Positions 5,776 through 12,610 of a DNA stretch of 27,674 nucleotides are shown piece by piece (position 1 is the first letter of the stretch; each line of letters begins with the position of its first letter). This stretch comes from an uncultured Lachnospiraceae bacterium (GTDB lineage Bacteria; Bacillota; Clostridia; Lachnospirales; Lachnospiraceae), in NCBI GenBank assembly GCA_910589635.1, contig CAJUTD010000034.1:1-27674 (forward strand), written 5' to 3'. The position numbers were made by a program, and so were the translations under genes. The notes beneath the pieces were generated by a model, which did not search any database, was not told the DNA's origin, and was given only the letters and a program-made list of their open reading frames with translations.

Positions 5776-7283
5776 GTACAATCGTACACCACCCGATTAA
5801 CCCCCTTGACCTCATTTACAATTCTATTAGTCACTTTACTCAAAACCTCCCACGGAAGTTGCGCTGCCTCCGCCGTCATAAAATCACTTGTATTCACTGC
5901 ACGGAGAGCTACTGCATAATCGTAGGTTCTAAAGTCCCCCATTACGCCTACGGAACGCATATTCGTCAAAGCTGCAAAATACTGCCCAAGCCCTTTATCA
6001 AGACCGGCTTTGGCAATCTCTTCCCTGTAAATATAATCCGCTTTCTGAACGATCTTTACCTTTTCCTCCGTGACCTCTCCGATGATGCGGATGCCAAGAC
6101 CTGGTCCCGGAAACGGCTGGCGAAATACCAGATGTTCTGGAATACCAAGCTCTAATCCGGCTTTGCGCACTTCATCTTTAAAAAGCATACGCAGCGGTTC
6201 AATAATTTCCTTGAAATCCACCACATCAGGAAGCCCGCCTACGTTGTGATGGGACTTAATAACCGCAGACTTGCCAAGACCAGACTCGATGACATCCGGG
6301 TAAATTGTACCCTGTACAAGGAAATCCACTGCTCCAATTTTCTTAGCCTCTTCTTCAAACACACGGATAAATTCAGCGCCGATAATCTTACGCTTCTCTT
6401 CCGGTTCTGTGACGCCCTTCAATTTATCATAATAACGCTGCTGTGCATTTACACGGATGAAATTGAGTTCATAATCTCCATTGGGACCAAACACGGCCTC
6501 TACTTCATCCCCTTCATTCTTGCGCAGAAGACCATGATCTACAAATACACAAGTCAATTGCTTGCCGACAGCTTTCGAGAGCAGCACTGCTGCCACAGAA
6601 GAATCCACGCCGCCCGACAATGCGCAAAGCACCTTGCCATCCCCAATCTGCTCACGCAGGCTGGCAATTGTGGTCTCCACAAAAGAATCCATCTTCCAGT
6701 CACCAGAACAGCCGCAAACCTTATAAACAAAATTGGCAAGCATCTTCATTCCTTCTGTCGTATGCATGACTTCCGGGTGAAACTGTGTCGCATATAATCT
6801 GCGCTCCGGGCACGCCATAGCAGCCACCGGACATACAGACGTACGCGCCGTGACACGAAACCCTTCGGGAGCTGTCTCAATATAATCTGTATGGCTCATC
6901 CAGCAGACTGTCTTAGAGGACACGCCCTCAAAAAGTACATCTGTAGTATCTATTTCCACTTCTGTGTGCCCATACTCGCTGACCGGAGCCGTCTTAACAC
7001 TGCCTCCCAAAGTATATGCCATCAGCTGAGAACCATAGCAAATCCCAAGAATCGGAATTCCCAATTCAAATATTTCCTTCTGATAACGCGGTGACGTCTC
7101 AGCATAAACGCTGTTAGGCCCTCCAGTAAAAATAATTCCCTTTGGCTGCATCGCTTTAATTTCATCCAAACTCACGGTATATGGCTTTACTTCACAATAA
7201 ACATTACATTCCCGCACACGCCGAGCAATGAGCTGGTTATACTGCCCGCCAAAATCAAGCACAATCACTGTCTCTTTTTTCAA
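5742..7283 (-). CDS. guaA: GMP synthase (glutamine-hydrolysing)
   Basis: GuaA converts XMP, ATP and glutamine to GMP, the last step of guanine nucleotide synthesis, in the cytoplasm. The 513 residues match the normal length. The class I amidotransferase domain (about 6-190) has nucleophile C82 in LGICYGSQ, and H169/E171 in QFHPEV. The PP-loop ATPase has SGGVDSS at 223-229. The GMP synthase C-terminal domain ends with the family hallmark KPPGTIEFE. The start is TTG at 7283 with AGGAGG 9 nt upstream. Its own promoter lies at 7358-7386. Although the element is inserted directly behind it, the C-terminus is intact, so the insertion preserves the gene. Confidence 0.98.
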   Translation of the reverse strand: MKKETVIVLDFGGQYNQLIARRVRECNVYCEVKPYTVSLDEIKAMQPKGIIFTGGPNSVYAETSPRYQKEIFELGIPILGICYGSQLMAYTLGGSVKTAPVSEYGHTEVEIDTTDVLFEGVSSKTVCWMSHTDYIETAPEGFRVTARTSVCPVAAMACPERRLYATQFHPEVMHTTEGMKMLANFVYKVCGCSGDWKMDSFVETTIASLREQIGDGKVLCALSGGVDSSVAAVLLSKAVGKQLTCVFVDHGLLRKNEGDEVEAVFGPNGDYELNFIRVNAQQRYYDKLKGVTEPEEKRKIIGAEFIRVFEEEAKKIGAVDFLVQGTIYPDVIESGLGKSAVIKSHHNVGGLPDVVDFKEIIEPLRMLFKDEVRKAGLELGIPEHLVFRQPFPGPGLGIRIIGEVTEEKVKIVQKADYIYREEIAKAGLDKGLGQYFAALTNMRSVGVMGDFRTYDYAVALRAVNTSDFMTAEAAQLPWEVLSKVTNRIVNEVKGVNRVVYDCTGKPPGTIEFE

Positions 7284-7357
7284 CGTTTTTTCCTCCTGTA
7301 TTCTCCATTTCCGGACAATTTAACTGGAACAGCTTCAGACTTTTATATCTTTTACCT

Positions 7358-7386
7358 ATTATAAAGGAGGCTGCTTACATTTACAA
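7358..7386 (-). promoter_or_regulatory. Promoter of guaA
   Basis: On the minus strand TTGTAA (7386-7381) and TATAAT (7363-7358) are separated by 17 bp, about 75 bp before the TTG start. It lies just downstream of the leuA stop, so guaA can be expressed apart from leuA. No purine riboswitch was recognised in the short leader. Confidence 0.65.
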
Positions 7387-7401
7387 GAAAAATATCACAT
7401 T

Positions 7402-9402
7402 TTACTTCATCCCCTGTTTGCTGTTGCGGTACTGCACCGGTGTCTCATCATATTTCTTCTTAAACAAGCGGTTAAAATGCTCCACGTTCTGATATCCTAC
7501 GCTGTCTGCAATGCTTTCCACGGTCATGCTGGTGTTTTTGAGCAGTGTCCTCGCCTTTTTCATGCGGACATTTTTTACAATCTCACTAAACGTCTTATCA
7601 GATTTTTCCTTAATGTATTTTGACAGGTACGGTTTCGATAAATGCATTTTTTCTGCCAGTTCATCCAGCGTAACTGTCAGGTAATTTTCCTGAATATAAT
7701 TCATAATCTCATTCAACCGCTCGTCCCGGCACTGCCCGGTTTCTTTGATATGCTCCAGTTTATTTACTGCCACGCACAATGCCTCAATAGAAGATGAAAT
7801 AATGTCCTCATCTACTCCCACTCCCCAAAAAAGCTGGTTGTTATGGGAAATCCCTACATAGGAAACTGCCTTGGCCGATGACCCCCTGGACAGAGAATGC
7901 TCTTCATAGACAGACAACTCATAGCTGACATTAAAATACTGCTTCAACGCATTGCTCACCGCATCCAAGCGTCCATTTCCGTTTCCGGTAACGGTACGCA
8001 CCTGCCCTCCATGGGAAAGCACTGCTTCCGCCACAATTCCGTCTTTCTGCCTGAAATGGCATTCTGGAATCTGGAAATGCGGCATATTATTCACATAATG
8101 CTCCTCAAAAATCTGATAAACCAACTGCGGCGACAATTCCATATGACGACGGTCTGAAATTCCCTTTACCGTGTAACCAACTTCCTCACGCATTTTCTCC
8201 GGTATGGTAATTCCATAATTCTGTTTGAGGATATAAGCAACCCCACCCTTGCCAGACTGGCTGTTAATGCGGATAACATCCGAATCGTAGGTGCGTCCCA
8301 CATCTTTGGGATCAATTGGCAGATAAGGCACGGTCCATGCCCCCTGTGGGTTCTCCTCACGGCACGTCATGCCCTTGGCGATCGCATCCTGATGGGATCC
8401 TGAAAATGCCGTAAACACCAGCTCTCCGGCATAAGGCTGGCGTGGTGACACCTGCATACGCGTGCATCGCTCATACGTCTCAGCAATCTTAGACATGTTA
8501 CTGAAATCCAATTTAGGATCAACACCATGAGAAAACATATTCATGGCAAGCGTCACTATATCTACATTTCCGGTGCGCTCCCCATTTCCAAATAAAGTTC
8601 CCTCAATCCTATCGGCGCCGGCAAGTATTCCAAATTCTGCATCGCAGATCCCCACGCCACGGTCATTATGTGGATGGAGGGAAAGCACAACATTTTCACG
8701 ATAGCGCATATGTTTGCTCATATATTCGACCTGCCCTGCAAAGATATGGGGCATAGCGTTTTCCACCGTGGTTGGAAGGTTGATAATCGCCTTTCTTTCC
8801 GGCGTAGGTTTCCAAACATCAAGCACCGCGTTGCAGACCTCCAATGCATAATCCACTTCCGTCCCCGAAAAACTTTCTGGGCTGTATTCAAAAGTAAAAT
8901 TGCCCTCCGTCTCATCGGCAAGCTCCTTTAACAGCACTGCACCTTCCACAGCAATCTTCTTAATTTCTTCCTTACTCTTGTGAAAAACCTGTTCCCGCTG
9001 TGCCAAAGATGTAGAATTATACAAATGTACTACCGCATGCGGCGCGCCCTTTACAGCTTCAAATGTCTTGCGGATAATATGTTCCCTTGCCTGGGTCAGT
9101 ACCTGCACAGTCACATCATCTGGTATCATATCGCGTTCGATCAATGCACGCATAAAATTATATTCCGTATCCGATGCCGCAGGAAATCCCACCTCAATTT
9201 CCTTAAACCCAACATCCACCAAAAGCTGGAAAAATTCTAATTTTTCATCTAAACTCATCGGTTCAATCAATGCCTGATTGCCATCCCGCAAATCAACGCT
9301 GCACCAGATGGGCGGTTCCGTAATATATTCCTTTTTCACCCAATCATACGTTACCTCAGGCGGCATAAAATATTGTCTCTGATACTTTTCAAAATTCTGC
9401 AT
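7402..9402 (-). CDS. leuA: 2-isopropylmalate synthase fused to a C-terminal AraC-type DNA-binding domain
   Basis: The enzyme part condenses acetyl-CoA with 2-oxoisovalerate, the first committed step of leucine synthesis. DLRDGNQ (37-43), FEYSPESFSGTE (171-182), the metal ligands in SLHPHNDRG (H243, H245) and FGNGERTGNVD (271-281) mark the LeuA2-type catalytic barrel. A LeuA allosteric domain follows at about 425-550 (GHGGQV-like SHGGQVRTVTGNGNG, then SYVGISHNNQLFWGVG). Residues 563-662 are a complete AraC/XylS double HTH: LDELAEKMHLSKPYLSKYIKEK, then ESIADSVGYQNVEHFNRLFKKK, then TPVQYR. Normal LeuA2 is about 560 residues; this is 666 in one unbroken frame. ATG 9402 has GGAGG upstream, and a Leu T-box leader precedes it. 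A role of the fusion in leucine-dependent transcription control is inference. Confidence 0.93.
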   Translation of the reverse strand: MQNFEKYQRQYFMPPEVTYDWVKKEYITEPPIWCSVDLRDGNQALIEPMSLDEKLEFFQLLVDVGFKEIEVGFPAASDTEYNFMRALIERDMIPDDVTVQVLTQAREHIIRKTFEAVKGAPHAVVHLYNSTSLAQREQVFHKSKEEIKKIAVEGAVLLKELADETEGNFTFEYSPESFSGTEVDYALEVCNAVLDVWKPTPERKAIINLPTTVENAMPHIFAGQVEYMSKHMRYRENVVLSLHPHNDRGVGICDAEFGILAGADRIEGTLFGNGERTGNVDIVTLAMNMFSHGVDPKLDFSNMSKIAETYERCTRMQVSPRQPYAGELVFTAFSGSHQDAIAKGMTCREENPQGAWTVPYLPIDPKDVGRTYDSDVIRINSQSGKGGVAYILKQNYGITIPEKMREEVGYTVKGISDRRHMELSPQLVYQIFEEHYVNNMPHFQIPECHFRQKDGIVAEAVLSHGGQVRTVTGNGNGRLDAVSNALKQYFNVSYELSVYEEHSLSRGSSAKAVSYVGISHNNQLFWGVGVDEDIISSSIEALCVAVNKLEHIKETGQCRDERLNEIMNYIQENYLTVTLDELAEKMHLSKPYLSKYIKEKSDKTFSEIVKNVRMKKARTLLKNTSMTVESIADSVGYQNVEHFNRLFKKKYDETPVQYRNSKQGMK

Positions 9403-9458
9403 AATTCATTCCTCCGTAATTATATAAAATGCACAAATATAATTTTCTTAAATTAACC

Positions 9459-9880
9459 AAAAAAATCCTTCGCATCCACTATCGCAACGATAATAGAGAC
9501 GAAAGATAATTTAATCCTGCGCGGTACCACTCTACTTCATGTTTCCATGCCCTCATCTGCACTCCGTGCCCGCCGTTATAAATTACATATCTTCTGGCAT
9601 CCACTTCTATGCATATCTCTGTAACGGGAGAACCCGTCCTAGCTTACTTTTTCTCCAGCAGAGACAATACTTGTCCTGCTCCTTCTAAAGTTAAGTCCAT
9701 AACAAATATTTTTACTGCCCTGTCTGGATTATTCTCAACAGATATACTTAACTATATAGTTAATTTTTTCAGCCGGAAGCTCCAAGGCCAGTTCACTGTT
9801 TCGCCGCTGCCATCTTCCACCACCGATAGCTCTCTGTAAGCCTCTCCACAGCTACCCTTCCTTTTCTGCGCTTTTCACGT
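9459..9880 (-). promoter_or_regulatory. Leucine T-box riboswitch leader of leuA
   Basis: On the minus strand the T-box AGAGTGGTACCGCG (about 9533-9520) is followed by a long terminator hairpin ending in a T7 run (9505-9459). UGGU pairs with a tRNA ending ACCA, as in tRNA-Leu. In stem I, GAA-CTG-GCCTTGGAGC puts the codon CTG (Leu) at 9791-9789. The proS leader has GAA-CCC-GCCTTGGAGC at the same place, which supports this specifier. Uncharged tRNA-Leu should prevent termination and switch leuA on. The leader is long (about 420 nt) and holds a perfect palindrome TTAACTATATAGTTAA at 9748-9763 between stem I and the antiterminator. Confidence 0.9.
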
Positions 9881-9885
9881 GTCTT

Positions 9886-9914
9886 ATCTTAACACACAAA
9901 AAACTTCTTGTATA
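9886..9914 (-). promoter_or_regulatory. Candidate promoter of the leuA leader
   Basis: On the minus strand TATACA (9914-9909) and TAAGAT (9891-9886) are 17 bp apart, with TG one base before the -10 (extended -10). The match is modest, but it lies just before T-box stem I. The rest of the 9880-10030 gap is AT-rich, and I see nothing else in it. Confidence 0.4.
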
Positions 9915-10023
9915 GTGATAAATTTAATCATTTTTATTGATTATTTTTATTGTTTTTGTGCAATTTTCATACAGGGGTTTCCTAAAAAATCTCACCCAAA
10001 CCGTTTTTGTATTATCCACCAAA

Positions 10024-10050
10024 GGGCTGCTCTCAGACAGCCCCTTTTTG
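10024..10050. terminator. Hairpin at the spoIIID stop codon
   Basis: GGGCTG at 10024-10029 pairs with CAGCCC at 10038-10043 and overlaps the spoIIID stop. On the plus strand it is followed by CTTTTTGG, on the minus strand by TTTGG. It is a terminator-like hairpin; the minus-strand T-tract is weak. Confidence 0.45.
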
Positions 10051-10293
10051 GTGAAGATATTTTTCTCTAGTCGCCAAACCCCCCCTGATATGACGCTCTG
10101 ACTTATTTACATCCAGGACCTTTCGCGCCTGGGAAGCGAGGGTGGGATTAATCTGGACCAGACGCTCCGTTACATCCTTATGTACCGTACTCTTGCTGAT
10201 ACCAAATTTTTTAGCCGTCTGGCGCACTGTGGCATTCTCCTCAATTATATAATTAGCAATATTAATTGCCCGTTCTTCTATGTACCCTTTCAA
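10033..10293 (-). CDS. spoIIID: Sporulation transcriptional regulator SpoIIID
   Basis: SpoIIID is the mother-cell DNA-binding protein that acts after sigma-E and tunes many sporulation genes. The start is set at TTG 10293 (LKGYIEERAINIANYI), giving 86 residues, the family's normal length. The upstream frame back to 10404 only covers promoter DNA. The core is almost canonical: ENATVRQTAKKFGISKSTVHKD is the HTH, followed by TERLVQINP, then KVLDVNKSERHIRGGLATREKY, the basic C-terminal segment that also contacts DNA. GAGGG lies 7 nt before the TTG. A sigma-E-like promoter sits directly upstream (10324-10352), as expected for this gene in Bacillus and Clostridia. It is strong evidence that the organism forms spores. 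Confidence 0.95.
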   Translation of the reverse strand: MKGYIEERAINIANYIIEENATVRQTAKKFGISKSTVHKDVTERLVQINPTLASQARKVLDVNKSERHIRGGLATREKYLHQKGAV

Positions 10294-10299
10294 CGAAAT

Positions 10300-10336
10300 T
10301 CCCTCATACATTGCTTTTTTTATAATGTATGAGGGA
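10300..10336. repeat. 13-bp inverted repeat around the spoIIID transcription start
   Basis: TCCCTCATACATT (10300-10312) and AATGTATGAGGGA (10324-10336) are perfect complements around an 11-bp AT spacer. On the minus strand the first arm read holds the sigma-E -10 box and the second holds the spoIIID ribosome binding site GAGGG. Confidence 0.7.
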
Positions 10337-10352
10337 TTCACGACAGTTATGA
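10324..10352 (-). promoter_or_regulatory. Sigma-E-like promoter of spoIIID
   Basis: On the minus strand TCATAACT (10352-10345), a 13-bp spacer and CATACATT (10331-10324) match the known sigma-E pattern (ATA-containing -35, CATACANT -10). It lies about 30 bp before the TTG start. Sigma-E control of spoIIID is established in Bacillus subtilis. Confidence 0.7.
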
Positions 10353-10612
10353 CAATGGCTTTACCTGATATTCTATACCTTGTAAAACTGCATTTATCTG
10401 CCATGACTTAAATTTAAAACTCTGCAAATAAGCACACTGCTAACCAACACCTCACGCAAACCAATAGCATAAACATTTTGCACAAAAAAAATCATTTGCC
10501 AATAGCCACAATATCCTGATTTATATGCATTTTCTCCAAATATTTAACCATTTCATTCTATTTCTTCGTATATTTTTACAAACAAAATTCCACACAAAAA
10601 ATATTTTACATA

Positions 10613-10640
10613 TTGCATTTTTAATAAAATGTTATATAAT
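10613..10640 (+). promoter_or_regulatory. Candidate promoter of the chemoreceptor gene
   Basis: TTGCAT (10613-10618) and TATAAT (10635-10640) are 16 bp apart. The leader to the ATG at 10767 is about 120 nt. No flagellar sigma-D promoter was recognised. The rest of the 10353-10766 gap is AT-rich without other recognised features. Confidence 0.4.
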
Positions 10641-10766
10641 TATATTATTAACGTTACAACCATTTCACGAAAACTTCACAGAGAATCACAGTAATACACC
10701 TATACTGAATCGTTTTCCTGTGTCAGAAATGACTCATGTAACGAAACCAAAGGGGGCGCATTACAA

Positions 10767-12473
10767 ATGAATAACGAAGAAAACATTGAAAAACGGCTTA
10801 CAAAGTCATTTTTCAAGATAGCATCCATTATGGCGACAGTAGTAGTTTTTGCTCTGATTTCCCTAATTGTCATATCAAACAGGTATTCCTATGCATTAGA
10901 GAATTTCGGTTTTGCACAGGGCGACATTGGGACGGCAATGTTTGAGTTTGCGGACCTTCGTTCGTCGCTGCGCGCAGCAATCGGTTATGACGATGCAGAT
11001 GCAATTAAAACCGTGGTAGCACAACACGCTGAACTCAAAGATTCTTTTGAAGAATCTTTTGCAAAAATCGAGGACACTATCGTATCGAAAAACGGTAGGG
11101 CTACTTACGATGAAATTAAAGCTGAACTGGATGCGTACTGGGAATTGGACGCCAAGATTATGGAACTTGGGGCGACCACTGACCGGGAACTCTGCAAACA
11201 GGCACAGGATATTGCATTGGCTGAATTGGCGCCTATTTATCAGAGTATCTACGACAAGATGGCTGAGCTTTTAGAGGTAAAAGTCAGAGAAGGCAACTCC
11301 CTGTCACTAATGCTTACGGTATCATTGTGGGTTCTCATTATTGTCATTATTATCGTCATTGCCATAACAATGATATTATCCACCAAACTTGGCAAGCGGT
11401 TTTCCAAGAGAATTTCCGACCCTCTTGGCAGTTTAGGCGCACGCTTTAAAACATTTGCTGATGGTGAGCTAACGTCTCCATTCCCATTAATCGAGACCGG
11501 AGATGAAATCGAAGCTATTGAAAAAGACGCCATGGAGATGGCCGAGAAATTAGACGAGATTATCTTTGATATCGAAGAAATATTAAGGGAAATGGCCATC
11601 GGCAACTATGCCGTCAAATCCAAGGCTGAAGATCGCTATACAGGTGATTTCAAAAAATTATATAATTCCATGCGTGCATTACGCAATCAGATGGCAGAGA
11701 CATTATCATCCATCGGAGATGTTTCCACACAGGTTTCCGCCGGTTCCGACTCGCTGGCGCAGGCATCACAAGCCCTTGCTGAAGGAGCTACGGACCAGAG
11801 TATTTCCGTCCAGGAACTGCATGAGACAATTTCAGATGTTACTGCCAATATAGAAAATGGCGCTAAAAACGCAGATGAGTCCTTTGAAAAAGCACAGCTT
11901 TATGCAAGCGAAGCGGACAACACCCGCCAAGAAATGAACAGCATGATGGCTGCCATGGAACGCATCAATGCCGCTACAACTGGCATTGGAAATATTATAT
12001 CCGAAATTGAATCTATTGCATCCCAGACAAACCTCTTATCGCTGAACGCTTCCATTGAAGCTGCGAGAGCCGGGGAATCTGGCCGCGGATTTGCTGTTGT
12101 CGCTGATGAAATCAGAGAACTGGCAAATCAGAGTGCGCAGGCTGCCGTAGATACCAGGGAATTGATTGAGAAATCCATCAGCGAAGTCAATGAGGGAAAC
12201 CGTGCAGCAGAACATGCTGCCGAAGCTATTCAATCGGTCATAGAAGGCATCAAGGAGACCGCAGATTTCTCCAGAAATTTGAAGACAATGATGGAAAGCC
12301 AGACAGAATCCATGCGGCGCGTAGAATCCGGCATCAACGTAATCTCAGAAGTTATACAGAGCAACGCTGCTACAGCCGAAGAATCTGCGGCAACCAGTGA
12401 GGAATTATCTGCACAGGCATCCGTTCTGGATGAACTCATTGGACATTTCGTACTGCCAGATAGAGACCAATAA
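10767..12473 (+). CDS. Methyl-accepting chemotaxis protein
   Basis: This 568-residue membrane chemoreceptor has a short cytoplasmic N-terminus, TM1 at about 17-37, an outside helical sensor of about 140 residues (four-helix-bundle type, rich in acidic residues), TM2 at about 182-205 (VLIIVIIIVIAITMIL), a HAMP domain at about 207-262, and a cytoplasmic signalling coiled coil. The tip has the conserved hairpin SQTNLLSLNASIEAARAGES and GRGFAVVADEIRELANQSA, which binds CheA and CheW. No CheB/CheR pentapeptide is seen at the C-terminus. AGGGGG lies upstream of the ATG. It stands alone, with no che genes nearby, and converges with secA on a shared terminator. The ligand is unknown. Confidence 0.95.
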   Translation: MNNEENIEKRLTKSFFKIASIMATVVVFALISLIVISNRYSYALENFGFAQGDIGTAMFEFADLRSSLRAAIGYDDADAIKTVVAQHAELKDSFEESFAKIEDTIVSKNGRATYDEIKAELDAYWELDAKIMELGATTDRELCKQAQDIALAELAPIYQSIYDKMAELLEVKVREGNSLSLMLTVSLWVLIIVIIIVIAITMILSTKLGKRFSKRISDPLGSLGARFKTFADGELTSPFPLIETGDEIEAIEKDAMEMAEKLDEIIFDIEEILREMAIGNYAVKSKAEDRYTGDFKKLYNSMRALRNQMAETLSSIGDVSTQVSAGSDSLAQASQALAEGATDQSISVQELHETISDVTANIENGAKNADESFEKAQLYASEADNTRQEMNSMMAAMERINAATTGIGNIISEIESIASQTNLLSLNASIEAARAGESGRGFAVVADEIRELANQSAQAAVDTRELIEKSISEVNEGNRAAEHAAEAIQSVIEGIKETADFSRNLKTMMESQTESMRRVESGINVISEVIQSNAATAEESAATSEELSAQASVLDELIGHFVLPDRDQ

Positions 12474-12485
12474 TTACCTACATAT

Positions 12486-12522
12486 TAAAAGCCAGCTGAG
12501 TATATCATCAGCTGGCTTTCTT
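12486..12522. terminator. Bidirectional terminator between the chemoreceptor gene and secA
   Basis: AGCCAGCTGA pairs with TCAGCTGGCT, and T-rich tracts follow in both directions (TTCTT on plus, TTTT on minus). It lies just after the chemoreceptor stop and serves both convergent genes. A second small stem (GGACTGT/ACAGTCC, 12534-12561) lies between it and the secA stop. Confidence 0.8.
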
Positions 12523-12610
12523 AATCCCATTTGGGACTGTCGCACTAACTTCTTACAGTCCTGGCAAAACTTAGCGATTACTGCTTATTGACTATGCTAG
12601 GTTCCACAAC

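Noticed and set aside
6246..6797. Plus-strand open frame of 183 codons
   Set aside because: Antisense inside guaA, whose frame is certain.
7284..7401. Purine riboswitch before guaA
   Set aside because: The leader is short and I could not find the conserved junction bases of a purine aptamer; only a normal promoter is visible.
10300..10336. mRNA hairpin hiding the spoIIID ribosome binding site
   Set aside because: The left arm is the promoter -10 box, so it probably is not in the transcript; kept as a DNA dyad instead.
10033..10404. Longer start for SpoIIID (123 residues)
   Set aside because: The extra part covers the sigma-E-like promoter and the dyad; the family's N-terminus begins at KGYIEERA, matching the TTG at 10293.
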